Origin: Dyella psychrodurans
GTDB taxonomy: Bacteria; Pseudomonadota; Gammaproteobacteria; Xanthomonadales; Rhodanobacteraceae
Direction of reading: 5' to 3'
NCBI RefSeq assembly: GCF_003363265.1
Contig: NZ_QRBF01000001.1
Span: 526,441-590,440, forward strand
Length of the DNA stretch: 64,000 bases
A program made the translations under genes and the position numbers. Positions 10,350 through 19,440 of this stretch are shown here, in pieces (the stretch's first letter is position 1; each line of letters starts with the position of its first letter). Under the pieces are notes generated by a model. That model did no database searches. It worked only from the letters and a program-made list of their open reading frames with translations, and was not told the DNA's origin.

Positions 10350-10653
10350 TCGATTGTCCCCCATAAGGCGCCCGTGGCCGAGCGTCAATCTTCATGCGGT
10401 AATAACACGGCCGACTTCACGCACGATTGGCATAAGCCATGCGTTCCTTCGAATATCGATACCCCTAAAACTTTAAGCAGCTTCTATGCCAGCTTGCCCG
10501 TTCACCACTAGCGATAGTGCGGTGCCGCAACTCAATCAGCGAGTACTGACGCTGCTCGAAATGTCGAACATTTCAAAACCGGAGTCGGGCGCGCGCCATG
10601 CTGCACTATTTGTGACGTGGATCACAAGGGACGCATCGCCCTTCTTCTTCGAT
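10350..10653. other. Intergenic region upstream of tpsA with two inverted repeats
   Basis: About 300 bp between tpsA (start 10349, minus) and the end of the xdhC-like gene (10654, minus). It should hold the tpsA promoter. Two short palindromes are visible: CACTA-GCGA-TAGTG at 10505-10518 and GAAATGT-CGA-ACATTTC at 10558-10574. I see no convincing gene here. No clear intrinsic terminator for the xdhC operon with a T-run is apparent. Confidence 0.5.
10558..10574. promoter_or_regulatory. 17-bp inverted repeat, possible operator upstream of tpsA
   Basis: GAAATGTCGAACATTTC is a perfect 7-bp inverted repeat with a 3-bp centre, about 210 bp upstream of the chosen tpsA start. Its size and symmetry fit a dimeric repressor or activator site. 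The cognate regulator is not identifiable from the sequence. Confidence 0.35.
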
Positions 10654-11748
10654 TCATGGGTGAATCGGGTGCTGCGATTCAGAGAGTACCCCGCCATCGC
10701 GACCGTTGCGCCTGGCCAATATCTCGGCGGCGATTGCCAACGCGATCTCCTGCGGGGTTTCCGAGCCGATGTCCAAGCCTGCGGGCGCGTGCAGGCGGCC
10801 TTCGGTTTCAGGGAATGCCTGGCGTGCCTGCGCAGCCCGCTGGCGTGATCCGATCATGCCGAGATAGCCCACCGACGTTTGCAGCAACACGCCGAGATAG
10901 GCCATGTCGCGTTCCAGGCGGTGTGTCATCACGACAACGGATGCCGAACTGTCGAGGAAGGGTTGTGCGCCGAGAGACGACGGCGAAGCAATCAACTGCC
11001 GTGCCCCGCTGGGCAGATCGGGGATGGTATGCGACGGGTTCACCACGATGGTTTCCCAGCCCAATTGAATCGAAAGTTCGGCCAGCGTACGAGCACCCAT
11101 CCCGTCGCCGACAATGACCAGAACGTGCGGCAGTTGCAACGATTCGAGTAGAAGGTCGTAGGCGTTTCCGTTCAGTAGTACTTGCCGGTTTGCGGCCCTT
11201 GCGCCACGGTCCATGGACCTGACTTCGTCTTCGACAAGTGTTCGCAGAATGTCATCGTCGATGTTGGTCCATTGAAATCCTGCACTGAGCAGCAGGCGCT
11301 GCGGACGAGACGAAAGAGCAACGTCATTGACCGCGTACACCGTGGCCATGGAACCCGTCTGGCGGAGCGACCTCAGTCTTGCGACGGCTTCGAGGAATTC
11401 GATGTCCCCGCTGCTGCGCATGGGCTCGATGAGCACCTTCAGCTCACCGCCGCAACCGGTCTCCAGCATGACGTCGTAATTGGAATCGCGACCATACGCC
11501 ACCAGCGCAGGCTGGCCGCTGTCCATGACTTGCTTGGCGCGAAGCACGATGTCTTGCTGAGGGCATCCGCCGGACAACTCGCAAACGAGGCGTCCATCGC
11601 GCATGACAAGCATGCTCGCGCCGGCCCGACGAAAGGTCGAGCCTAGCGTATGAGTAATCGTGACCAGCGCTGCATCGGCTACGTCATTCTTAAGATCAAG
11701 AGACAGCGCGGCCTGATAAAGGGACTCGAATTCCTGGGGAATATTCAT
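10654..11748 (-). CDS. XdhC/CoxI-family molybdenum hydroxylase maturation protein
   Basis: 364 aa. XdhC-type proteins bind the molybdenum cofactor and insert or sulfurate it in xanthine dehydrogenase-family enzymes. The N-terminal XdhC_CoxI region carries VTITHTLGSTFRRAGASMLV and the conserved LSGGCPQQDI. TGCGGELKVLIEP follows at about residue 100-112. The C-terminal Rossmann-like XdhC_C region contains LVIVGDGMGARTLAELSIQLGWE, then VVVMTHRLERDMAYLGVLL and GYLGMIGS. It is the last gene of the minus-strand operon, 75 bp after the cytochrome gene, which ties it to maturation of the subunit encoded at 13122-15380. Confidence 0.9.
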   Translation of the reverse strand: MNIPQEFESLYQAALSLDLKNDVADAALVTITHTLGSTFRRAGASMLVMRDGRLVCELSGGCPQQDIVLRAKQVMDSGQPALVAYGRDSNYDVMLETGCGGELKVLIEPMRSSGDIEFLEAVARLRSLRQTGSMATVYAVNDVALSSRPQRLLLSAGFQWTNIDDDILRTLVEDEVRSMDRGARAANRQVLLNGNAYDLLLESLQLPHVLVIVGDGMGARTLAELSIQLGWETIVVNPSHTIPDLPSGARQLIASPSSLGAQPFLDSSASVVVMTHRLERDMAYLGVLLQTSVGYLGMIGSRQRAAQARQAFPETEGRLHAPAGLDIGSETPQEIALAIAAEILARRNGRDGGVLSESQHPIHP

Positions 11749-11823
11749 GAATCAGCGCCTGAGAAAGTGGCGGCAAGGCGCTGCGATGTTCCGATGGGCG
11801 GTTCCATCATGCCGTTGGTCTCA

Positions 11824-13125
11824 TCATCTCCGATTGGCCACTTCTGACGCACTGAGCGTGCCCTGCTGCCCACCGAAATGGCTGACGACATAGTTGGAAA
11901 GTGCGGCGATTTCTACGTCTGAATAAGCGTTCCCGAACGACGGCATGTAGATTCGCCGATTGCCCAACTGCCATTGGGAGCCGTGAAGAATGATCTGTAC
12001 GGCATTCGTCGCGTGCGGGTCACGCACGGCACGCGTACCTGTCAGTGCTGCGTAATCGGTCTCACGACCTTGGCCGTTGTCGAGATGGCAGCCCGAGCAC
12101 GCACCAACGAACAGTTGCTCGCCGAGACCCGCTTTGGCATTCGCGCTTGCCAGCCCAACTTCCGACGGAGCGTTAGGCGACGCGGCGATGCCATTGGACT
12201 GAGGTTTGACGCCCCGCAGATAGGTGACCAACGCCGAGACATCGGATGGCGTCAGATATTGAAGGCTGTTCGCCACGACTTCGCTCATCGGACCAGACGC
12301 CGTGCCGCGTCCAGCAGCATGCCCTTTGGAGAGGTAATCGGCGAGTTCCTGGTCGCTCCATTGGCCGACGCCATGCTCCTTGTCGGACGTGATGTTGTAA
12401 GCCTTCCAGCCTTGCTGTTCTTCCCCTGCAAGCGCCTCGTTCGCATTCATGGCAAATGCGGCATTTCTGGGTGTATGGCACTCCCCGCAGTGACCGAGCG
12501 CGGTAGCCAGATAAGCGCCGCGATTCCAGGCTTCGGGCTTCCCCTCTTCCGGCTGGAAACGCTGCTTGTTGAGGAACAGCGCATTCCATAGGCTGACCGT
12601 CCAGCGCTGGTTATAGGGAAACGAAAGATCGTTCGCACGCGCCGGTGAGTGCACCGTCGGCAAACTGAAGAGATACGCTTTGATCGCCAGGATGTCGTCG
12701 CGGCTTAGCGCCGTGTACGACGTATAGGGAAACGCCGGATACAGCGGCCGGCCATCTTTGTCGACGCCGGCATGCATGGCGCGCACGAAGTCGTCGTCGC
12801 TCCAGTCGCCGATGCCGGTGTCCTTGTCGGCGGTGATGTTGGGTGAATAGATGGTGCCGAATGGCAATTTGAACGCCACGCCCCCTGCAAAGGCAGCGCC
12901 ACCCGGCACGGTGTGGCAAGCCACGCAATCCGCTGCGCGCGCGAGGTATTCGCCGCGCGCCACGGCTCCCTTGTCGGCAAAATCCGACGGAGTGCCGGCG
13001 CTTTGCGGCTGGGCCGCGTGCTCATCACCCGGATGACTCACGATGAGAAGCGCGTACGCGCTGAAAAGAATGGCCACCAACACGATGATGCCGACGAGTA
13101 AGCCAAGCGCGCGTCCGATCTTCAT
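11824..13125 (-). CDS. Membrane-anchored triheme cytochrome c, electron acceptor subunit
   Basis: 433 aa. A single N-terminal membrane segment (about residues 8-30) is followed by three periplasmic class I cytochrome domains with CXXCH sites at C67-C70-H71 (CVACH), C213-C216-H217 (CGECH) and C343-C346-H347 (CSGCH). The layout matches the cytochrome subunits of membrane aldehyde/alcohol dehydrogenases and of isoquinoline-1-oxidoreductase-like Mo enzymes, which pass electrons to the respiratory chain. The start codon overlaps the stop of the upstream molybdopterin subunit gene by ATGA, implying translational coupling and a three-subunit complex. Confidence 0.92.
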   Translation of the reverse strand: MKIGRALGLLVGIIVLVAILFSAYALLIVSHPGDEHAAQPQSAGTPSDFADKGAVARGEYLARAADCVACHTVPGGAAFAGGVAFKLPFGTIYSPNITADKDTGIGDWSDDDFVRAMHAGVDKDGRPLYPAFPYTSYTALSRDDILAIKAYLFSLPTVHSPARANDLSFPYNQRWTVSLWNALFLNKQRFQPEEGKPEAWNRGAYLATALGHCGECHTPRNAAFAMNANEALAGEEQQGWKAYNITSDKEHGVGQWSDQELADYLSKGHAAGRGTASGPMSEVVANSLQYLTPSDVSALVTYLRGVKPQSNGIAASPNAPSEVGLASANAKAGLGEQLFVGACSGCHLDNGQGRETDYAALTGTRAVRDPHATNAVQIILHGSQWQLGNRRIYMPSFGNAYSDVEIAALSNYVVSHFGGQQGTLSASEVANRR

Positions 13126-15380
13126 GAGAGTTCCCCCGCTTCGAGAGCGTCACCCACCGGCGAAGTCGCCGACAACACCTCCTTCAGCGCGTTCTTGTCC
13201 TGCACAAGCGCGGAGGTATCGATGGGCAACTGCCTGATGCGCACACCGGTAGCGGCAAAAATGGCATTGGTCAGCGCCGGCATGGCCATGACCGTGCCGG
13301 TTTCACCGATGCCACCGGGCTGCTCCTTGCTTGGGACGATGTGCACCTCGATCGGTGGCGTCTGGTTGAGGCGCAGGACGCGGTAGTCGTTGAAGTTGCG
13401 CTGCTCGACAGCCCCTTGCTTCAAGGTGATGCCGCTGTAGAGCGCCGCACTCCAGCCAAAAACCAGGCCACCCTGGATCTGTGCCTCGACCGTGTTCGGA
13501 TTGATGACGGTGCCGCAATCGACGGCAGCAACAGCGCGTGTAAGTCTGATTTCACCCTGCGGCGACACTTCAACGTCGACGATTACGCAGAGGTAGCTGC
13601 CAAAGGGAGCCGCGAGAGCGATGCCTCGCCCCTGCCGCGCGGCCGACGTGCCCTGCCCCCAGCCGGCTTTCTGCGTGGCCAGGTCCAGCACGCCGCGAAA
13701 GCGCGGGTCGTCACTCAGCATCTCGCGACGATAAGCCACCGGGTCCTTGCCGGCCGCGTGCGCCAGTTCGTCCACGAAGCTCTCGACGACAAAAACGTTA
13801 TGCGTTGGACCGACACCTCGCCACCAACCGACTTTCATGCCAACCGGAAAGTCGTGGCGCACCCACTCGGAACGCAAGTTGGGTATGGCGTACGGCAAGT
13901 CTGCCGCGCATTCCACCAAGTCCGGATCAAGACCATCCTTGCCCATGGCGACGGGCGCGAACGAGGCCAGTACCGATGCGCCGGTGGTGCGATCGATCCA
14001 CGCCAACGGCTTGCCGTTATCGTCGAGCGTGGCCGATATGCGATCGTAATAGGCCGGGCGATAGCAGTCCTGCGCGATGTCTTCTTCGCGAGTCCAGACG
14101 ATCTTGACGGGATAGTCCACCTGCTTGGCGAAAGCGACTGCCTGCCCCACCGATTCCTCGAACAGTCGGCGTCCGAACGCGCCGCCGATGTACTGGTTGT
14201 GCACGGTGATGCTTTCAGGAGGCAACCCGGTGACCTTCGCGGCCACATCGGCGCAGCGTGCGACAACCTGCGAACCCACCCAGATCTCGCAACTGTCAGG
14301 CCGAACGTGCACGAGCGTGTTGATGGGCTCCATCGGTGCATGCGCAAGCAAAGGAAGTTGGTACGTGGCCGAGATGACTTTGCCTTTGACATCATCCGGA
14401 TGACCCACCTCCTTCGCCACGATGGGTTTGCCGTGCTCGGAAGCATTGGCTAAATCGGCGAACATCTGCTCCGTGGTGAAGCTTGCGTTGACGCCGGGAT
14501 CCCAGTGGATGTCCAGCGCTTCCAGCCCTTGCTTGGCCGCCCAGAAATGTTCGGCAATCACCGCGACGGCGTTGTCGATCTTCACCACCTTCACGACGCC
14601 CGGAATACTGAGTGCGCGCGTGTCGTCGACAGAAGCAAGACGTCCTCCAAACGTGGGACAGGCGCGCACCGTGGCGATTTTCATACCCGGCACGCGGACG
14701 TCCATACCGAAGAGGAGTGAGCCATCCACCTTGCCGGGGGTATCCACGCGGCGCAGCGGCTTGCCGATCAGCTGGAAATCCTTGGGATCTTTCAGTGGCG
14801 CCTTCGCAGGCGGCGTCACCTTGGCTGCCGCTTCGGCAAGCTCGCCATAGCGCAGCGTGCGGCCGCTGGGCGCATGGGTGACGACACCTCGAGTCACGGT
14901 GCATTGCGAGGCGTCCACTTTCCAGCGCTGCGCCGCCGCGTTGACCAGCATGTCGCGGGCCGCTGCGCCTGCGTCGCGCAAAGATGTCCAGCAATACCGT
15001 ACGGTGGTCGAACCGCCAGTCGCCTGTTCACCCAACAAGGGATTGATATACAGCTTGCGGTTCGGCGGTGCGTGCTCGACGGCGATTTGATCCAGACCGA
15101 TATCCAACTCTTCGGCCAGCAACGTCGCCTGCGCCGTATAGACGCCCTGCCCCATCTCCACATTCGGCATCACCAGATGCACGCTGCCATCGCTGCCTAT
15201 GCGCACGAAAGCATTCGGGGAAAACAGTGGATGGCTCTCATCGATCGGCTCACTGCTATTCATGCCCCAAATGCGGCTGGCGCCACCCAACCACATGAAC
15301 GCCACCACCAATCCACCGCGTTTAAGCAATTCGCGACGGGATGGGCTCTCCAGATCGACATCATCGTGAGGTGAAGTCAT
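13122..15380 (-). CDS. Molybdopterin-binding large subunit, IorB-like aldehyde/N-heterocycle oxidase
   Basis: 752 aa, xanthine dehydrogenase family, isoquinoline 1-oxidoreductase beta-like branch. The N-terminus has a twin-arginine signal (SPSRRELLKRGG, R15/R16, then LVVAFMWLGGASRIWG), so the folded cofactor-containing protein is exported. Motifs seen are NVEMGQGVYTAQATLLAEELD, YIGGAFGRRLFEE, and near the C-terminus PGGIGETGTVMAMPALTNAI, where the Glu of GxGExG corresponds to the conserved catalytic base. The substrate cannot be told from sequence: aldehydes and N-heterocycles are both known for relatives. It is the second gene of the operon and overlaps the cytochrome gene by 4 bp. Confidence 0.93.
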   Translation of the reverse strand: MTSPHDDVDLESPSRRELLKRGGLVVAFMWLGGASRIWGMNSSEPIDESHPLFSPNAFVRIGSDGSVHLVMPNVEMGQGVYTAQATLLAEELDIGLDQIAVEHAPPNRKLYINPLLGEQATGGSTTVRYCWTSLRDAGAAARDMLVNAAAQRWKVDASQCTVTRGVVTHAPSGRTLRYGELAEAAAKVTPPAKAPLKDPKDFQLIGKPLRRVDTPGKVDGSLLFGMDVRVPGMKIATVRACPTFGGRLASVDDTRALSIPGVVKVVKIDNAVAVIAEHFWAAKQGLEALDIHWDPGVNASFTTEQMFADLANASEHGKPIVAKEVGHPDDVKGKVISATYQLPLLAHAPMEPINTLVHVRPDSCEIWVGSQVVARCADVAAKVTGLPPESITVHNQYIGGAFGRRLFEESVGQAVAFAKQVDYPVKIVWTREEDIAQDCYRPAYYDRISATLDDNGKPLAWIDRTTGASVLASFAPVAMGKDGLDPDLVECAADLPYAIPNLRSEWVRHDFPVGMKVGWWRGVGPTHNVFVVESFVDELAHAAGKDPVAYRREMLSDDPRFRGVLDLATQKAGWGQGTSAARQGRGIALAAPFGSYLCVIVDVEVSPQGEIRLTRAVAAVDCGTVINPNTVEAQIQGGLVFGWSAALYSGITLKQGAVEQRNFNDYRVLRLNQTPPIEVHIVPSKEQPGGIGETGTVMAMPALTNAIFAATGVRIRQLPIDTSALVQDKNALKEVLSATSPVGDALEAGELS

Positions 15381-15424
15381 GACGGTCTCTCAATCGATAG
15401 ACGATGAACGCGGCGGTCGAAGGC

Positions 15425-15904
15425 TCAGGCAATCGTTTGCGGCAACGTGGCCTGCCCGGTGGCGGCCTGCTTGATCGCCGCGCGGATGCGTACATACGTG
15501 CCGCAGCGACACAGGTTGCCCGACATGGCGATATCGATATCCGCATCGGATGGCGTGGGCTTCTGCGCAAGCAACGCCGTGGCCGACATGATCTGTCCGG
15601 TCTGGCAATAGCCGCATTGCGCCACCTCGATGCCCAGCCACGCCTGCTGCACACGCTTGCCGATCTCGGTAGCGCCGATGCCTTCGATGGTGGTGATTTT
15701 CTTGCCCACCGCGCCGCTTGCGGGCATTACGCAAGAGCGCACCGACTGGCCGTCCAGATGCACGGTGCATGCGCCGCATTGGGCCATGCCGCAGCCGAAC
15801 TTGGTTCCCGTCAGACCGATGATGTCTCGCAGCACCCACAACAAGGGCATGTCGTCGGGCGCATCGACCGAATAGGATTGGCCGTTCACGAGCAAGGACA
15901 ACAT
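15425..15904 (-). CDS. 2Fe-2S small subunit of the molybdenum hydroxylase (IorA-like)
   Basis: 159 aa from the ATG at 15904. That start is preferred to an in-frame ATG at 15934 because GGAGGT lies just upstream. The N-terminal plant-type ferredoxin cluster is bound by C38, C43, C46 and C58 ([11 protein letters not shown] ... SC). The C-terminal helical domain has the second cluster ligands C97 and C100 (QCGYCQTGQ) and C132 and C134 (LCRCG). It relays electrons from the molybdopterin to the second cluster and on to the triheme cytochrome. It is the first gene of the operon; the large subunit starts 44 bp downstream. Confidence 0.95.
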   Translation of the reverse strand: MLSLLVNGQSYSVDAPDDMPLLWVLRDIIGLTGTKFGCGMAQCGACTVHLDGQSVRSCVMPASGAVGKKITTIEGIGATEIGKRVQQAWLGIEVAQCGYCQTGQIMSATALLAQKPTPSDADIDIAMSGNLCRCGTYVRIRAAIKQAATGQATLPQTIA

Positions 15905-16145
15905 GGGCACCTCCGCACTATGCCAGGGAGACATGCGGAATCTGGATCAAACCGTACCCAGGTCATATCCGCAATGAAGGTCGGTATATCAGAAGATTCG
16001 GCCAGACAATAGGATGAATCGCATGCAAGTGGATGAACTGCTTTATTGATCCGCAATCTCGCGGGTTTCGCCTGTTCCGGGGTGAGACTTCTACGCTATA
16101 TACCCAGGACCATCACGCCATGATACGTCTGGAAACCTTTCACTG

Positions 16146-16760
16146 ATGACGCCCGCCTCCTCGCCCGTTGTACTCCTGCTCGCTGCAGGCGAGGGGCGCC
16201 GTTTTGGCGGCGCAAAACAGCTGGCGGAGATCGAGGGCGAGCCCATGTGCCATCGGGTAGCCCGCCTAGTACTCGGCTTGGGATTCCCTGTTGTTGCGGT
16301 GACGGGCGCACACGCCGAAGCTGTGGAGCACGTATTGCGTGAGTTGCCACTGCATCGATTACGCCATGAGGGTTGGAGCGAAGGCATGGGAAGCTCGATC
16401 GCAGCCGGCACGCGCCATGTCATGGCAAATCACTCTCGTGCCAGCGGCATACTCATCTGCCTGAGCGACCAGCCACTCCTGAATGTCGAAGGGCTACGCG
16501 ACATGGTGGCGCGTCACCGTGTCGCCCCGGACAAAGTACTGATGGCCCGACACAACGGTATACCCGGCCCACCGACTTTGCTGCCGCGCGACTGTTTTGC
16601 GGAACTCGCGATGTTGACGGGCCCGGCTGGCGCGCGATCGGTGATCGAGCGCGACATGAGCCGCGTCGAGTTTTTTGATTTTCCAGAAAACCTGGACGTT
16701 GACACGCCACAGGACCTCGATGACGTCCGTCAACACCTGTTGAACACTCCGAACCGCTAG
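16146..16760 (+). CDS. MobA/MocA-like molybdenum cofactor nucleotidyltransferase
   Basis: 204 aa. NTP-transferase fold of the type that adds CMP or GMP to the molybdenum cofactor. The nucleotide-binding signature is LLLAAGEGRRFGGAKQLAEIEGEPM at the N-terminus, and a LSDQPLL segment near residue 105 corresponds to the conserved Asp region. It is divergent from the molybdenum hydroxylase operon, 241 bp away. Hydroxylases of this family normally use the cytosine dinucleotide form, so MocA activity is the likelier of the two (inference). An ATG at 16120 belongs to a nine-codon open frame and was not used. Confidence 0.85.
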   Translation: MTPASSPVVLLLAAGEGRRFGGAKQLAEIEGEPMCHRVARLVLGLGFPVVAVTGAHAEAVEHVLRELPLHRLRHEGWSEGMGSSIAAGTRHVMANHSRASGILICLSDQPLLNVEGLRDMVARHRVAPDKVLMARHNGIPGPPTLLPRDCFAELAMLTGPAGARSVIERDMSRVEFFDFPENLDVDTPQDLDDVRQHLLNTPNR

Positions 16761-16809
16761 ATTATCTCGTTCGAGGCAAGGCATTGGGTCGAAATGCCAA
16801 ACCATCCAC

Positions 16810-18270
16810 TCAACGCGCAGCCCAAGTGCCGCCCAAAGCCTTGATCAATTGAATGTCCGCCGCGAACCTGCGCCGCGAGAGTTCTATTTCCGCGCGCGTC
16901 TGCGCGAGATTCACGCTTTGCGTGGACACCACTTCGAGGTAATCCGTGGCGCCATCCTGATAGCGCGTCATCGCCAGTTGCGCAGCTTTTGACGATGCAT
17001 CCACCGCGCGCTGCTGTGCAATCGATTCGTCTGCGAGCACGTGCAGCGAAGCAAGATTGTCTTCCACTTCCTGGAATGCACTTAATACGGTCTGGCGATA
17101 GTCAGCCGCGGCGGCGTCCTGTCGTGCCTTGGCGACGGAAAGTTCTTCGCGGCGTTGACCGCCATCGAACAAAGTGCCCACGAGCGCGGGACCAATCGCC
17201 CAGAATCGGCTGGGCAACGTGGCCCATTGCGCGAATTTGGATGACTCGAAACCGCCGCTTGCGGAAAGCACCAGATCCGGAAAGAACGCCGAGGTCGCCT
17301 CGCCGACATCCGCATTGGCCGCTGCGACCCTGCGCTCGGCGGCGGCGATATCGGGACGACGTTCCAGCAGCGTCGAAGGCAGGCCCGGAGGAATCGCGGG
17401 CAAAGGTAACGGTTGATCGACCGGCGATACGCTGAAACTCGCAGGTGGAATGCCGATCAGCACGGCAATCGCGTGTTCACGCAGCGCGCGTGCTTCGCCC
17501 AGATCGATCAGCTGTGCCTTGGCGACTTCCAACTGCGTTTCGGCCTGCTCCAATTCCGATTCGGAGGCGATGCCACCATCGAACTGCGTCTGCACCAACG
17601 CCTTGGCTTGCGTGTAAGCATCCACAAGTTGACTCAGCAACGCAGCTTCCACATCCAGTTGACGCAGGTCGACATAGTCCAGTGCAAGCTCCGCGTGCAT
17701 GCTCAGGCTGACCGAGGCGAGGTCCGCTTCGCTCGCCTGCTCGCGCGCCTTCGCGGCGTCCACTTCATGTCCGATGCGATCGAACAGGTCGGGTTCCCAC
17801 GAAGCGGTTACGCCCATCGAATAATCCTGCACCGTGCGCCCGGCAAGCGAACGCCCAATCACATCTTTCGAGGTGTGGTCGATGTTGGCACTGGCGCCCG
17901 CCGTAACGAAAGGCATGTAAGACGAACGCGCCACGCCCACCATCGCCTTCGCCTGTTGCAAATCGGCCAGGCTCTTCTTGATCGTCTGGTTGCCGACGGT
18001 GACCTTCGCTTCCAACCCATCCAGGATCGGATCGTTGAACACACCCCACCACTCGCCGTGGTCGACGTCGCTCGGTTGTGCCTGCAGCCATCCTTGCGGA
18101 GGCTTGGCGGTGGCTGGCTGTTGCGCATGGCCTGCCTCCTTGTAACGTGTCGGAACATCCACCGAAGGGCGCACATAGGCGGGCCCCGGCGTGCATCCGG
18201 CCAAACTGGCGAGACTCAAACCCGCGACGAAGATGTATTCGAGCTTCGCAAACCGCTTGTACGCACTCAT
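16810..18270 (-). CDS. RND efflux outer-membrane lipoprotein channel (NodT/OprM family)
   Basis: 486 aa from the ATG at 18270, chosen because GGAGGTATCGCC precedes it and it gives a lipoprotein signal ending LASLAGC (lipobox). A longer in-frame upstream extension lacks such support. Two outer-membrane efflux protein repeats form the TolC-like channel. Characteristic segments are GEWWGVFNDPILDGLEAKV, PDLFDRIGHEVDAAKAREQ and FFPDLVLSASGGFE. It is the last gene of the three-gene efflux operon, 19 bp after the adaptor. Confidence 0.93.
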   Translation of the reverse strand: MSAYKRFAKLEYIFVAGLSLASLAGCTPGPAYVRPSVDVPTRYKEAGHAQQPATAKPPQGWLQAQPSDVDHGEWWGVFNDPILDGLEAKVTVGNQTIKKSLADLQQAKAMVGVARSSYMPFVTAGASANIDHTSKDVIGRSLAGRTVQDYSMGVTASWEPDLFDRIGHEVDAAKAREQASEADLASVSLSMHAELALDYVDLRQLDVEAALLSQLVDAYTQAKALVQTQFDGGIASESELEQAETQLEVAKAQLIDLGEARALREHAIAVLIGIPPASFSVSPVDQPLPLPAIPPGLPSTLLERRPDIAAAERRVAAANADVGEATSAFFPDLVLSASGGFESSKFAQWATLPSRFWAIGPALVGTLFDGGQRREELSVAKARQDAAAADYRQTVLSAFQEVEDNLASLHVLADESIAQQRAVDASSKAAQLAMTRYQDGATDYLEVVSTQSVNLAQTRAEIELSRRRFAADIQLIKALGGTWAAR

Positions 18271-18289
18271 GGCGATACCTCCGAGCACT

Positions 18290-19426
18290 TCAGGCCGACG
18301 TGGCCGATTGATGCTGGATGCGAACGGCCTGCCCCGCGCTGATCGCATCGCTGGGATTGACGATGACTTCTTCGCCGCCATCGAGGCCGCTGCGGATTTC
18401 CACTCGCGTGCCGAAATCGCGCCCCAAGGTCACGGTGCGCAAACGCACCACGCCACTCGCATCGACCACGGCCACCTGCACACCCTGCGGACGGAACAAG
18501 AGTGCGTTGGCCGGTAGCGAAAAACCCGGGTTGGCATCTGTCAGCGTCAAGCTGACCTTGGCAAAGGCGCCGGGCAGCAGGGTTCCATCCGGATTGTCCA
18601 TATCGACTTCGACACGCAACGTGCGATTGCGCGGATCGATGGCACCTGACGTGCGCGCCACGGTTCCCTGGAATGTGCGGCCGGGATATTGCGACAACGC
18701 AAGCTCTGCCTTCGTGCCCGGCGCGATGTAGGGCGCGTCGTCCTGCGGTACGTCCACGAAAATACGCAGCCGATCGGTTTCCGCCAATTCAAACAAGGCT
18801 GCCGGTGGGCCGCTGTTGCCGGCATCGATCAACGCACCGACGTCGACGTTGCGCAACGTGATCACACCGTCGAACGGCGCATAGACCTTCTCGTACGACT
18901 GCAGTTGCTCCAATCGCTTCACATTGGCGAGTGCTGCCGCCAGCGTGGCCTGCTTGGCCTGCATCAGGCTGACGTTCTCTTCGGCCGATTGCTTGGATAC
19001 GGCGTTCTTCTGCAGCATGTCCTGCCAACGCTCCGCCGTGACCTTGGCGATTTGATAGTTGGCCGAGGCCATGGTGGCGTCCGAACGCGCCTGGTCGAGC
19101 TGCGCATCCACTTCGGGTGCTTCGATCTCGGCCAGAAGTTGTCCGCTCTTCACATGCGTGCCGATGTCCGCAGACCAGCTTTTCAGGTAACCGCTGGTGC
19201 GCGCATAAATACCGGCGCGCTGATAGGCCTGGATATCGCCGGGAAGCATGAGCATTTGCTGAGCGGAAGCGCGCGCAGGCACGACTACCGAAACAGTCGG
19301 CTTGCTCAACGCCGCCGTCTGTTTCGCGACCTTGTCGCGTGCCGCCAGACGCGGCAAGCCACCGATGGCCAGCGCCGCACACACGACGATGACGGTTGTC
19401 GATACAAGCTTTTGTGAGCGATTCAT
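18290..19426 (-). CDS. RND efflux periplasmic adaptor (membrane fusion protein)
   Basis: 378 aa from the ATG at 19426. The frame stays open upstream, but that part overlaps the permease gene antiphase and is not protein-like. An N-terminal membrane anchor or signal (LVSTTVIVVCAALAIGGLP) is followed by the barrel-sandwich half GIYARTSGYLKSWSADIGTHVKSG, a coiled-coil hairpin (about 120-180, Ala/Gln/Lys rich), the second barrel half KVYAPFDGVITLRNVDVGALI, and the beta-barrel and membrane-proximal domain ending VIVNPSDAISAGQAVRI. It links the inner-membrane pump to the outer channel. The gap to the permease stop is 14 bp. Confidence 0.93.
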   Translation of the reverse strand: MNRSQKLVSTTVIVVCAALAIGGLPRLAARDKVAKQTAALSKPTVSVVVPARASAQQMLMLPGDIQAYQRAGIYARTSGYLKSWSADIGTHVKSGQLLAEIEAPEVDAQLDQARSDATMASANYQIAKVTAERWQDMLQKNAVSKQSAEENVSLMQAKQATLAAALANVKRLEQLQSYEKVYAPFDGVITLRNVDVGALIDAGNSGPPAALFELAETDRLRIFVDVPQDDAPYIAPGTKAELALSQYPGRTFQGTVARTSGAIDPRNRTLRVEVDMDNPDGTLLPGAFAKVSLTLTDANPGFSLPANALLFRPQGVQVAVVDASGVVRLRTVTLGRDFGTRVEIRSGLDGGEEVIVNPSDAISAGQAVRIQHQSATSA

Positions 19427-19440
19427 GAGAGTTGCTCCAA

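Noticed and set aside
8631..10511. 626-codon plus-strand frame opposite the TPS domain
   Set aside because: Antisense to the conserved TPS and signal region of tpsA, with low-complexity composition and no recognisable domain.
13341..14453. 370-codon plus-strand frame opposite the molybdopterin subunit gene
   Set aside because: Antisense shadow of a gene with clear motifs; no promoter or ribosome site and an Arg/His-biased composition.
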